This document shows positions 36,076-49,600 of a stretch of 64,000 nucleotides of DNA, piece by piece. The first letter of the stretch is position 1. Every line of letters begins with the position of its first letter. This DNA is from Trichobilharzia szidati (taxonomy: Eukaryota; Platyhelminthes; Trematoda; Strigeidida; Schistosomatidae): assembly GCA_944472155.2 (NCBI GenBank), contig OX235272.1, positions 80,792,020 to 80,856,019 of the forward strand. Direction: 5' to 3'. The position numbers and the translations under genes were made by a program. The notes below the pieces were generated by a model, which did not search any database, had not been told where the DNA came from, and saw nothing but the letters and a program-made list of their open reading frames with translations.

Positions 36076-37900
36076 TACATTAAATTTGTCAAACGAAAAT
36101 ACGGTTAGTAGGTTCAAATGAATTGGATGTTGATAAGAGGATAGTAACAAAAGTGATGAGTTTTCATAAATGATTGTTAAATAAGAGTTACGCAATGGCA
36201 TGAATAGTTTGATGAATGAGGTGTACTCAAAGGGTGAACATGGAAACAAAATAATATACAGAATTACACAAGGGTTTTAAGTTAGAAAAATAAGCATACA
36301 AAGAGAAGTAAGGTCAAATCAAACAAACAAAGAAGAGTTGGGTCAAATCAACGAAGTTGTTACCATGCGAGTAGAAGTGGTTGGATGATTTTCTTTTGTA
36401 TGCATAGTTCTGGTTCCACCAACTGGATGGCTAGGGCTTCTGCGATGCAAAGAAGACGGAATCGTACTTTCTTTGGGAGGTTGTTCTTCACTTTGTAGAT
36501 CACTTTCAAGGAGGCGTTCGTTGAGGTGGAATGACCAGTGTTGACGATTATTGCACTCCTTATATGGCCATTATTTCCTTTCTGTAGCCACGCTGGGTAG
36601 TGTTCTTTGACCCTTTTTGACAGGATGCGCGTTGAACGACCGATGTACCTGGCTCCACAGCAACAGGTGAACTGATATATACACATAGAAGTGGTCATGT
36701 GCGGAATCTTGTCCTTTGGGTTTCTGCAGATCAGCGGGCGACTGGAGAACACTATTCTTAGTGTTGCCGCAGGGAAAGTTCTTCCTAAAGAGGTGGAAAT
36801 TCTCCTTCTGAGGACGTCACTAAGTAGGTCTCCTTTGAAGTCTAGGTTCATATAAAGTATCTTTTTTGGCACGGATGGTGTCTCTCGCTTTTGGTTTTTC
36901 TGTTTGATGTTTTTGTCTACAAATCTTGGTGGGTAGCCATTTTGTATGAAGATTTCCCTCAGGAAGTTTAGTTCTTCTTCCATGGTGTCGGAGCTGCAGA
37001 TGCGCCTGACGCGAGTGGCAAGGGATTTAATTAGGTTTCTTTTCCGACTGATTGATACCCAGCTGTAGAAACTTGTTAATTGTCCGTTCCAAGTCGGTTT
37101 CCTATGGATTGACCTTCTTAAAGTTCCGTCATCTCTCCTTGTAAGCTCAACGTCAAGAAAAGGGATTTTAGATTCATTTTCAGTTTCCAAAGTGAACTTT
37201 GTGGCTGGATGGCATTTGTTGAATATTTGAGCCATGTCAACAATTGTTTCCAACCATTGGTTTTTACCATCCCGAGGACTCCAACCAAGAAGTCTACATC
37301 TTCCTACGTGGCTTAGACTAACTGTTGTGGATTTCATTGACTGGTGCCATGTTTTCGTTTGACCGCAGATAGCTCTTTTCCAGCCTGACTCTGTCAGCTA
37401 ACATTGCCTATTGTCGGGGAAGGAGATGACTAGGCATACGTAGCACAGGTCCTAACCATCTCAGTCGATGTAATTTCACAGTCTCGTCGACTGATTTCCC
37501 CTCCTCACCTAGCACTCGACCGAAGCCTAACCTCAATATTGCTCACCTTATTATACCACTTCACGCGGGAGATAAAACGCAGACACCTATGATCAAAGAC
37601 AGCTAATCTTTTCATGTCTTCTGCTCTCAATGGCCAGGTCTCACAGCCATAAAGGAGGAAGGAGCGGACTGTTGAGCAGTACACACGCCCTTTGGTTTAT
37701 AGTCGGATATCGCGCCTACACTAGAGACGGCGTAAACTGGCATATGCGAACCTAGCCCTCTGTATTCGTGCTGAGATTTCGTCGGAGATCAACCCGTTGG
37801 GGCTGATGGTACTTCACAATTAAGTGAAGCGGTCAACGTGCTCTACCACTTTACTTCCTATTTCTAATCTAGGGGTCGGTGAAGTCCAATCCAGTTCTCT
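35870..37900 (-). pseudogene. RTE-like family A 3' part, split by a PLE
   Basis: Minus-strand family A sequence at 37900-37227 (LRWLGPVLRM-like, then GKNQWLETIVDMAQ) continues at 35966-35870. The PLE at 35967-37226 interrupts it and duplicates 11 bp of target. Confidence 0.72.
35967..37226 (-). mobile_element. Penelope-like element, 1260 bp, with clean target duplication
   Basis: The frame reads through the RT C-terminus (PFLDVELTRRDDGTLRRSIH), the linker (EELNFLREIFIQNGYPPRFV), and a GIY-YIG domain (CGARYIGRSTRILSKRVKEH) to CIQKKIIQPL. It has no stop, but the RT palm is lost by 5' truncation. TTGAGCCATGT at 35956-35966 and 37227-37237 is an 11-bp target duplication. Confidence 0.88.
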
Positions 37901-37904
37901 GAAG

Positions 37905-38690
37905 GCCTCTTCAGATGGCCCATAAGGTCTCATCTCTTCCTCACACGAATTCCTCAATGGGGCACTCGTACGCTCAACTCGTCGTTTCCCATTAGGGCTC
38001 CACACGAGGGCCTGGCACCTCATGTCACTCAACTATCTCACCAGAGTATGTCCGATCCACCTCCATTTTCTTTGGAATATTTGCTGACCAGTAAGTTGTT
38101 TACAGGTTCGTTCCCAGAGTTGGTCTTCAATTTGGAGACAGCAAAGACAGTTGTTGATGGAAGTCTGCAATCTGTTCAAAATGCTTTCTGCGACTCGCGC
38201 GCCTAGCCTTTAAACCATATAGAAGAACTGGCTTGATATTGATGTTGAAATTTCGAATCTTATTGTTCATGCTGAATGAGTGGAGAAGATCTACAAACTG
38301 ATTTCAGAGTGTTGAAGGTCTGTCTTGATATTCTAATTTTGGTTTTGACATCTTCATTGGTGCCATCGCCTGTAGCTGAAACGACACTGCGTAGATTAGT
38401 GAAGGAAGTAACATCTTTCAAAATTATTTCGTTGACAGTAATTGGTGCTTTTTGTTGATTGTCTTCGTCACTCCCTCTCTTCTGTATTTTCACTTGAAGT
38501 TCTGGTCTTCACTGTTGCTTCTTTTGCCTTCCTGTTAGTTTTCGCCTGTATATCTTCGAGTATATGTGACATTAGAGATACATCGTCGGCAAAGCTCCAG
38601 ATCGTCTCACTCTCCGCATTCTCGAGCATAATCAAGTTCACCAGAATTAAAAATATCATCGGTATTATTAATCAACCTTATGACAAGAGA
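37905..38690 (-). pseudogene. SR2-like RTE (family B) fragment with FADD
   Basis: The minus strand codes IWSFADDVSLMSHILEDI near 38600 and the post-RT and C-terminal regions toward 37905. It adjoins a family A copy. Frames are broken. Confidence 0.65.
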
Positions 38691-39985
38691 TTTGGGACTG
38701 TTGAACTTTATCACAATAACCTGTTGGTTTACACAACCGACAAAAAAAACGCTAATGACTACGTGTGATGAGTAGGTAGAAATATTTTCTACATTATTTA
38801 CGAATTAGTAAAACATGAAAGATTTAAAATATTTTACCTTCTAGACTAAAATTCTCAATTACTGTTTTACTTTCATTACTTATACTTTTGTTGATGTGTG
38901 TTCTGTACAAAAAACGTGAACATTAGGCACAAACGCATTGGGGGAGATCCTGCTCTACCAAGCTAGAGTAGCTAAGAAACCTTCATTCCAAACCAGAATC
39001 AAAACGGATCAAATGCCGTACGAACCTGTTTCGGCCATTCATAAGCACAGGAACGTAACTCCTCCACTGACTTGTGGATCAAAATTCAAGTCAAAGGCTC
39101 CCACTTGCTTTGATTTAGGCATTTGGACAGTATTCTGGCTTTCGTACAAACAAGTATGAAATATAGTGGGGCATATCTCTTGATACCCGCTTTCTGTACT
39201 TTCGTTTCGGTCTTAATAATATGAGATGTAGGGTACTAATTAAGAAAGAAAAAACACACACAAATAGAGGAAGAACAGAACACGTGCCACACATATATAT
39301 TATATATTCATAGAATCATTCACGAAACACAGTTTATAAGATTTGCTAAGATTAGGGTTCAATTCCATAGGTTGATATTGATACATAACATTGTTGTTAC
39401 ATGCGGACACGGACACACAGATATATTATTCATGCGTTATTATTTTTGACGGTAGATTAGATTAGAATAACAATTATTATAATAATTGTAGGATTTAAAA
39501 AACAGAATACAATTAATGTGACTATATGATTCACCTAACTACCGCACACCGACACATACTACTACATAACATATTATTAGTAGTAATATTATTTAGTATT
39601 TGACGAATAAAAATACAACACCTAATAAAATACCTGAGTACAGATTAAGTAATACACACATACACACACATCAAACAGGATGTTAAAATCAATTTTTAAC
39701 ACATATTGTGAGTACACATTTGAAAAACATAATAATATTATATGTTTGATGATGGACGTAAATATTAGTAGTTTCACACACACATTCAGAAATAACAGGT
39801 ATTTCGTAAAATAAAAACAGACATTTTTGTTTTAATTAATCAGGGAGACCAAGAGGGAGACAGAGAGAGAAAAGGATAAAAAAAAGGGGATTTCGTTTTT
39901 GATTAAAAAAGAAATCAATAACCAAATATTAGTTGTTTTTTTTTAAACAGGTTATATTTTTAATAGTGATAGAATATAGAGGGTC

Positions 39986-40028
<43 letters not shown>

Positions 40029-40475
40029 AAAGTGAAGATTATGTGTGCTTTAGAGATTACATGAATACCTATGTACACAAAAACATCTTCACCTGAGGAG
40101 GAGGCGGAGGAGCCTGATGAAATAATGTCACATTTCAGGGAATAGAAAATCCTAGGAGAATAGATATTTACGTCAAATATTAAAAACCATCAAATCAGAG
40201 AGTAGCTCTTCGTTTAAAATCAAATGTTTTACTAACAACAGTAAAAAAAAAAGAAAAAATCCATAAAAACCAGTAGATGAATTGATAAAAAATACCACAT
40301 ACGAAAGACAAATTGACAATAATCATAAAAAAAAGAAAATAGTAACAAGATAAAAATGCTGCATAAAGTAGTTGAGAAGATTAACTGAAGTAGGGGAAAT
40401 AAAATAAATAAAGAAAAGAGAGTGCTTCTCTATCCTACACTTAAAGGCTTGGTATTGTTGTTCTTGGTGTTGTTG
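38691..40475. other. AT-rich stretch, downstream of the cyclin gene
   Basis: It contains a repeat unit (38938-39150) that also occurs near 44700-44930, CA and TA runs (TA run 39990-40022), and probably the cyclin 3' UTR next to 40475. No AATAAA on the minus strand could be fixed. Confidence 0.35.
38938..39150 (+). repeat. Unknown interspersed repeat, copy 1
   Basis: It resembles 44760-44910: AACGGATC, ATG(C/G)CGTA(C/T)GAACCTGTTT and TTCAAGTCAAAGG occur in the same order. The family is unknown. Confidence 0.4.
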
Positions 40476-40608
40476 TTAATTCATTCGACGGATGAGATTA
40501 ACGCAAACAAAACACTGGCATGTTTCTGTGCATTGGATGGATGGGAAATATGGGACAAAATTGTCAAATGCCAACTGAGGATAAGCATCAGCTACACTTA
40601 AAAATGCA
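40476..40608 (-). CDS. CycB3: Cyclin exon e (last coding exon)
   Basis: I found this exon by looking for an acceptor whose phase completes the AG left by exon d. TTTTATTGCAG precedes 40608 and the reading runs SAFLSVADAYPQL to a TAA at 40476-40478. Joined to exon d it gives KYCSSAFLSVA, the expected cyclin C-terminal motif. Confidence 0.72.
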
Positions 40609-43600
40609 CTGCAATAAAAAACAAAGACATACAATGGTTAAAAGAAATAAGAGAGAATATGAGTAATCACACGAAATATATATATATCGCCATCTTACAT
40701 ATAGAAAAGAACAATGTGGACTAGCTAAACAACGGGACTAAATGGGGAAAAAAGGATTATTTACGTTATATTCCAAGGATGGTACACTTTAGCCTGTCTA
40801 AGTGATATGCAGTGAAAGCAATGTCACACTGACTGACAGGTTTCGACATAGAACTTTTCCCAGGCATGCAGCAGTTCGAGTCGCCACACTCCCTCCATGT
40901 AGCACACAAAGCAAGAGACGAGAGCTGAGTGGGGGGGGGTTCAAAAGAGGGATAATAGATAGAAGTACGAGGGAGAAAGAATAGTAATATGGAAGAACAG
41001 CTGAGTTTTATTGGATATGATAAATCACCAAGAGTGATGAGTGCATCTGAGCCAGCTATTGAGAACGATGAGTTCGAGCCATATCACCAATCGTCTCGAG
41101 GCCTTGGTTCTTACCGTACAGAGGATCCCAACCAGGTATTCTACATCTCCCTACGTGGCTGGCTTAAACTAACTGTTGTGGATTTCATTGACTGATGAGG
41201 CCATGTTTTGGTTTGACCACCACTAGCTCTTTTCCAACCTGATCCTATGTCAGCTAACATTGCCCATTGTCGAGGAAGGCGATGGCTAGGGATGCATGCG
41301 TAACACATGTCCTAACCATCTCAATCGGTGTAACTTCACAACCTCAACGACTGATTTTTTCCTCTAGCACTCGATCGAAGCCTAACCTCAATATTGTTTA
41401 CCTTGTTATACCACCGCTTAACACCGGAGATAGATAGAACGCAGACACCTATGATCAAAAACAGCTACTTGGCCTTTTCATATCTTCCACTTTCAATGAC
41501 CATGTCACACAGCCGTAAAGGATGGCAAGGCAAACTACTGAGTACTAAACACGTCCTTTGATGAATAGTCAAAAATCACGTCTACACCAGAGATGGCATA
41601 CGTTGGCATATGCGAAACGAGCCTTCTGTATCCGTGCTGAAATTTTGTCAGCGATCAACCGGCTGGCGTTGGTTGATGCAACTTCCCAAATAAGTGAAGT
41701 AGTCAACACGCTCTACCACTTCACTCCTATCTATCTTTAAGCTAGGAGTCACTATTGTCCAACCCAGTCCCGTAGCATCATCTTTCATTTGACAGGAGCG
41801 AATCGCATGCCAAACATTCAAAGATTGCTGCTGCTCAAAGTGTTCAGAAGACTCTGCATGTCAACACACAGAGAGTCACGTACGATACACCCAATACGTC
41901 CAAACCTGACTCACTGAGTCTCAGCATAGACGTTTGCTAAGAAGTGAAACAATTCAAATTGCTACACTTCTTATAGCACAAAAAAGGTAGACAAAGTAGT
42001 GAGAAATAAGGATTCCAAAGGACTATAATACACAGAAATATGAGGGAGAAGTAGAATCGTAACGCGGAAAAAACATGACAGTTTAATGTATATTCAAGAT
42101 TACAAAGAGTAAATGTATCTCTATCATTGTGAACGATTTTGAGCCATATCACTAATAGTCTCTAGAATCCGGAGAACTCCATGCCGGCAGTCAACATCTC
42201 CCTACGTAGTTCAAACCAACCGATGTCAAGTTTTGGATTGATTATCATTAACTGTTTGCTAACCTAATCCAATGTCAGCTAACATTACCGGTTGAGAAAA
42301 GCGATGGCTCAGCATGCCCAAGACGACACGTCCTAGCTGTTTTTCAACAGGAGTGGCTTCACAACTTGATCGATAGACTTATCCTCCTTACCTAATACTC
42401 TGTGCCTAATCTCAATACTACTCACAATATTATACAGCTCAGCAATGGGGATCGCGAGCGAACTACAAAGACGGAAACGTAGTAACCACCAAGATATTAT
42501 TAAGTAAGTAGTATGTGGAGAGTGTTTAGTTGTTCAATGGGAATTTGGAATTTTAAGTCGTAGGCGAAACAATAATAATGATGAATACAGTTAGCAAAAA
42601 TAAAGAATATATATAAATCAATGACTTTCTGGAAAATTTACCTAGAATTTATCTATTCAATGGTCAGAATAGCTGAATGTTTTGTACTTGGAATTAAGCT
42701 TCCACTGGTCAATGATTATAAATAGTAGATTCAATAAAAAGGGACTGAAAAGTGTACAAGTACTTCTCAGACCGAGTAAAATGACCTACTAGACAAACTA
42801 ATCAATTTGTTCTTCAGCTTAGGGATTCACTTCCATTTGCGAAACATGGATTGGGCTATTGCGCTTATAAATAGAAATGTATTGTTATTATTATTCCCTT
42901 GGGTTTCGAGTGGAACATAGGCCTTCAACAGCACATTTCTATTTCATCTTCTTTTCTGAAGTCGTCTCTAGCTGGTTCCACAATTGACCATAAGCTCCAA
43001 TTTCCTCCTCACACGATCTCCTCTTCACTGTTATCCTCGTTGTGTCCCCCGTCGGGTTCTACTCGACTGCCTGACGCATGATGTCACTCACCGGTACCTT
43101 CAACGTGTGTCCAGTCCGTTTCCATTTTTGTCGGCATATTTGTTGGGTAAAATGTCTTTGATCCGTTCTTCTCCAGTGTTCCCTGTTGCTTATCCTTTCT
43201 GTACCATATTTCAATGACACACGAAAGTGATATAAAAAGCTTTAAGTTGCTGGATTACACAAAACAATCACTTAGATGGAGAAATAATGGAAGCACCTCT
43301 TTTTAGCACAAAATGGATTGTTGTTTCTCAGGTCACATTAAATCGTGAGAGTATGAGTTCAGCGATGTTATCTTCAACTTTAAAACATTTGTATACGCTC
43401 AAAGTAGTCTTGCCAACCCGCCTATGCATAAAACTCGACAACATGGAAAGAAACACAATGTTTCTATAAGAGACGTTTCAACGACTCCAAAATGATGATA
43501 TATACCCAGTGCTGACCATCTCTGTATTGAACTATTACGCCATACTATTATACTATGAACTTTTGTTTTAAGATGAAATGTTAAACAGCGGATGAAGGTC

Positions 43601-46600
43601 AATACAGTTAGTTTTTAAACTACACTTTAAATTTGTATTGACAACAAGACGGAGTACTACATCAAGATAGTAGGCATTAGTCAGTCTGCGGAGTGAACAA
43701 ATGTATGTGAATAGATTCCGGTACACAGACAATATGTTCAAACATAAAGGCATAAAGCAGGATTCAAACTAATAACCAAGAATATATGCTGAGAGTAGGA
43801 AAAAAACAACTAGCGGAATGGCCTGACAAATCTTACCTTGAACAGTATTTACTGACAGACTGACGACGTAAATAATGCCCACCAGGTGATACACAACGTG
43901 AATTCTGTGCAGCTGATGGGTCTTCTGCGTCAGCTTCATTTATATGAACATTTCCGTCATTATCCGATTTTTTTACGCTTAGATTAGTAGGCATATCAGA
44001 GTTATCAGTACTACCTGAAGCCAGTCGACCTCCACGAGCAACTTCAGCTATTAACCTTAAAGCGATTGAATGATAACGTAGAGCTAAAGGGATCAAATCT
44101 GCTTCTTTGTAACCAGTTATATGCTCTAAAATAGGAGGCCACAATGGTTGACGTTGTTCTTCTTCTAACTGCATTGCTTCAAGATCAGATTTGACTGACG
44201 GATCCAGATTATCAAAAGCGTGATTTTCAGTAGAAGAGTCAATCACAGATGATGAAGCAGGGAGGTTGTTGTTACTACTGGGCGTTGAATGTGGTGCACG
44301 TACAACAGTAGAGAAATTCAGATTCAGTGACTCATCCAAATTATCACTAGAAAAATATAAAGAACATAGGACAACTGTTATGGAAAAAAACAATAATAAT
44401 AATAATCAACTGAAACAGAGACAGATTAAGCATACCAAGATAATGAAAAGTCAGAATTCTGACTCAGATTATACATATCGAGGAGACATGAAAGTACAAA
44501 TAGAAAGGATATATTCTGCGATTGATACAGCTAACAAATACATAATTAAAAGACTAGAGTACCTTTGTAAAATTGAATTCCTAGGTTATATAATAAGATG
44601 TTCCACTGTTAGGAACCAATATTTAAATGTCCTATAAATCCTGACTCAGGTTTTTTCTGCCGGTATGTTCTTCATAAAAGTGAAAGTATGACTGAGAACG
44701 TCTGGCGCTTACAAACAGACTGGTGGACACGCTGGTTTACCTATTTAGGGGAGTTGAGAAACTCTGACTCCAAACCTACAGTGGTGTACATAGTCTCCAC
44801 AATCCGAACGGATCGAATGGCGTATGAACCTGTTTGGCTCACCAAAAACCATAGGATTGTAGCTCCTTACGCTGCTCTACTGCCCTGTGGATCAGACTTC
44901 AAGTCAAAGGGTTGGAACGTGGCTCATTCAGACAACCACCTGTTGTTGTCTGAGCAGTATCACATCTCTTGCAAAAACTGTGAGATTTTGTATGGCACAG
45001 TTAGTTTGAGCCAGCCAAGTAGGAAGGTGTAGAATTCCTGACTAGAGTCCTTGGAACTCATTGTTCTCAATGGCTAGCGCAGATGCATTCATCACTCTTG
45101 GTGATATATAATATCCAATAAAACTTTACTGTTCTTCCATATTACTATTCTTTTCCCCTCACACTTCTGTTTATTATCTCAATTTGAACCTCCATTTACT
45201 CTTCCCTTTGGCTTTGTGTGCTACTTGGAGGGAGAGTGGTGACTCGAACTGCTGCACATCTATGCATAGTTCTATGTTGAAACCAGTCAGTCAGTCAGAT
45301 GGCGCATCCTTTGGTACTGATAATGTACCAACTTTGTGTTTTTTTATAGTATACATAATATTTGCAAGAAACTCCTGTTATCGGCTGCACAAAGATATAA
45401 TGAACAAAATTCAGCAAAAAATTAGTGTTTTATTCTTATTATAGCTTGATTCCACATCGTATTTTTGGAACAAGTATGGAATTTTCAGCATGTGATATCA
45501 GTAGCCCAAATGTAACAGGCCGACCATTGATATCAGGTGTGCGTCGGCAGCGGGTCGAACCCCAGACCATGTGCATGGTCAGTGAGAGTCCTAACCACTG
45601 TGCCACCGACGCACAGATACTCTCAAAATATTAAACCTCGTCTATGAAAACGTTGATTAATCTATTTAAGAAATGAATTTCAAGAGCTTCAGTTTTCCTA
45701 TTATAATTTTAGTGTTACATATCTCTATTACATTATACAAAAAAAAAATAAAATAACCACAGCTTATACTTACCAGGATAAACCATTAAAAGGCTTTTCT
45801 GTGAATTTAAACTGAAAACAATCAAAGTCACATGAACTTGAAGCTGATAAATTGTGTGGAGATTTCGATGAATCAACATTTTGTCCAGCCAATTGACTTA
45901 ATCTTGTTCGAGGATTATTTTTATTATTAGTTATTTTAGTTTTCTGATTTCGACAATGAGTATAATAAGCTTGAGCATACAGATTGTTTTGAATTAATTG
46001 CCTTAACTGATGTACATCAGCTCTACGTGTCCAATCTGCATACGATGGATTACGAAGAACAACTCGAGCAAGCCATAGAACAGCTGCAGCTTTACGTGAT
46101 TCACGCTTTAAACTGATCACATGACTGTGCATACCAGCTTCTAAGAGGAATCGTGAGGTAAACTGAATTGGTCCACTGTGAGCATCCAAAACCTTAAAAA
46201 GAGTTGTGTTTTTTAAATACCATCTTTAGTAGCAAATTATAATTATTATGTGAATAAAAATTTTTTACAATTCTTAACAATGTAGAAAACTACCTAGGGT
46301 ATATGATTCTGTTATTATTTCAAGAATTACAACGAAAGCTCTTTTAAAATAGAATTCTGAGCTCGAACAGTATAACGTGACGCACCAGTAATTACGTAGA
46401 TGACTACCGTGGAAATCTACGAAATCGACACGTACACGTACGTATATTAAAGCAGGCCGAGAGTGGAAGGAGACATAAAAGAGTAGCGATCAAAATAAGG
46501 AAAAAAAGCTTAAAAAAGAAACAAACAGACAAAGGAAACCGATTATTTTCTGATATCCAATTGGACACACTTAACTTCCAATCACTTTCTAATTAATAGT

Positions 46601-49600
46601 TCAGTATTGAAGAGAATATCAAACACACCCTGAGAAGAAAATTCTTCGCTTCTACATTACAATTGGTATTCTCTTGCCACCCAACTTTCTTCAATAACTC
46701 TAAAGATAAACTATTGTATTTGACCACTCTTTATGTGTATATATCACTTCGCTTGCTGATGTGAAGCGAGATATATAAGTCGTTCGATGAGTATTTTCTC
46801 TAAAGAAAGAGTCAAAGGACATTATCCCACACGGTTACAGAGAGGTTATGATGGATTAATAAGGAGTGCTATAACTGAACATATATTCAACACTGATCAT
46901 CACTCGATATGCAAGGAGAAGTTATCTACAAAGTCAGAAGAAGCCTCTCGAAAACGGTATGCATTACCGAGGCCTTAGTGAACTGGATTGAAAACCCTGA
47001 TTTATGTATACAGAAGAAACTCATCCCATCCCCTCCTTTTCTTTTTTTTCCCTTTACGTTCCCCAGTGGAACATAGGGCTTCAAGCTAGTGGCTTGAAGT
47101 TTCTGTAGCAGAGTTTATTTTTACAGGATGGGGTTGCTAGCCTCATGCCCAACCTTTCCTCTTCATCAGCATTATTTCTGGCTTAGCGAGGTAAAGGAGT
47201 GCGTCGGCCGAGGATCGAACCCCAGACCATGTGCATGGTCGGCGAGCGTCCTAATCGCTGTGCCACCGACCCTCTTCACATAATTCATTTTGAGGATACT
47301 CGTCATCATGCTCTTTCATTAAAATCCAATTTCTTTAACATTGCTTCATATTGCGTCACCTTAGTCTAAACTTACAAATCTTTACCCACCTTAGTTACAA
47401 TTTTGATGATTCATCACTATTTTGAAATATTCTTATGATGTGAACAATACTGCAAACTAATATTTATTATTTTGCTGTGTACACACACATATACAAAAAT
47501 AATTTATATATTCCCATTGAGATAATTTTAGAACACGATTTAAGTAAGCAAATACACGTATTCCTGGTGAAATTCTCATTAGGCTTTGCAATTACATAAT
47601 AAACCACTAGTTATAGACATTTGAAACGATATAGATCAATAGAATCAAATATAACCAGGGAGAATGTAAATAGAATAAGAATAAATTGCGAAAGTGAGAC
47701 TAAAAAACTCATCTGTACCACAGTACGATATTGATAATACAGTTAACAATAGAAACAAAAATGACATTTAAAGTTGTCCGACTGAAGGCCATGGGGGCAA
47801 GGAGAAGGATTGAACAAGAGTTTTCTGAAAACAGAGATTGGGTTGAAAATGTTTTATGGCGACTGTCTCAACTGTACTTAGCAATCAAAGGCGTACAGAC
47901 TTAGGGAGCTGAGGTGGCAACATGTATAAAATTTTCAAGGTGAAATTTCCATTAGTCTTGTGGTCCGTATCCACAAGGTGCGCAAATATGGAACTCCTGA
48001 ATGACTTCACGACTTCTTTGCCTAGCCACATTGGAGAATGCTCAAGAAAGTGACGGTGGGCTCCCCGAGTTGTTATACCTACGTAACTTGCCTCCACTTG
48101 TCTGCTGCATTTCGGAGACCCGCATTCAAGATCCCAGTGAAGTGCTTCGACTGTCCTCTCCATCTGGAAGTTCTAGTAGTATGTACCACCTGCGCTTATC
48201 CGGGGACCTTGTGGCATCAGCATCCGGCGTAGCTGGTGTCGGTGTCGCACTGAGCGCTAGAGCCGAAGCTGCACTGCTCGACTGGATTCCCATTAACAGT
48301 CGTTTATGTGCTGTGAGGCTGGAAGGTTATACGAAAGTAAGGAGTAGTAGGCCAGATAGGCGGTGTCTATTTGTTGTCTCTGCCTATGCACCGACGGATT
48401 GCAGCCCGGATGCAATGAAGGATGAGTTTTACTACCAACTGAGCGATCTGTTGAAACAGGCGGGTCGGAGGGATATCGTAGTGTTAGCTGGGGACTTGAA
48501 CGCACAGGTCGGGCGTCTAAGCTCAGAGGAGAGTCGTCTAGGTGGTCAGTGGGGACTACATGGTCGCAGGTCAGATAATGGGGACCGTCTTCTGCAGCTT
48601 TGCGCGGATCACAACCTATTTCTAGCCAGCACGAACTTCCGGCACAGCCATCGCCGTAGCGCTACCTGGCGTCCTCCCTCTGCGAACCAAGCTTGGACTC
48701 AGATTGATCATATTGCGGTCAGTTTCCGGTGGCGAGGATGCATACAAGACTGTCGCTCCTTCTGGAGCACATGCCTGGACTCCGATCATGCGTTAGTGTG
48801 TGCCAAGTTCGTCTTGCGATTTGGTGGGGTTCGTAAAAACCGTCGTCTAAGCGTTGATGTGAGCAAACTAGTAGCACCTGCTACTTCTTTGAAATATCAG
48901 AACGAGTTGAAAACAATGCTTGCCAGCAACCCCCCAAGTAGTATAGATGAACACTGGCTTCATGTGCAAGGTGCCATGCAAAAGGCGAGTGTAGCCGCTT
49001 GCGGCTTGAAAGAATGCTCCGTTAACAACCACTGGGTTTCTGCGAGTTCCTTGCAATTCATGGATGAACGCCGGTCCATTCCGGCTGGCAGTGAATACAA
49101 CAATCAGCGAAAGGCGCTCACGCGCAAGATTAGACAGTGTTTACGTAAGGACCGCGAAGCCTGGTGGTCAGAACGTGCGTATGAGATGGAGTCAGCTGCT
49201 GCATCTGGCAACAGTCGGAAGTTGTTCGAACTCATACGAGCCACCGGCAGCAAGAAACAAGGTGTCAGCGAGACGGTCTGTGAGGCAGATGGCACTCCAA
49301 TTACCAGCCTGAAGAGACGCCTGGAACGCTGGGCAGAGCACTTCGGGAAGCAGTTCAGCTGGCCACCAGCTTCATTGTCTACTATCATTAGCCCGAGTGC
49401 TCCTTGGTCGGTTAGTACCGACCCACCCACCGAAGCGGAGGTTCGTAAGGAACTCCAAGTTCTGAAACGCCATAAGGCGCCCGGCCCAAACAAATTACCC
49501 CCGGCTCTTTTTAAAGATGGTGGCGAGACTCTCATAATGGCTCTAACTGGGTTGTTCAGGAGGGTGTGGGAGACAGAGAGCGTACCATCAATGTGGAACG

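Noticed and set aside
44266..44637. 123-codon plus-strand frame
   Set aside because: It overlaps cyclin exon d and its intron on the opposite strand and is Asn-rich by a repeat of AAT; a shadow.
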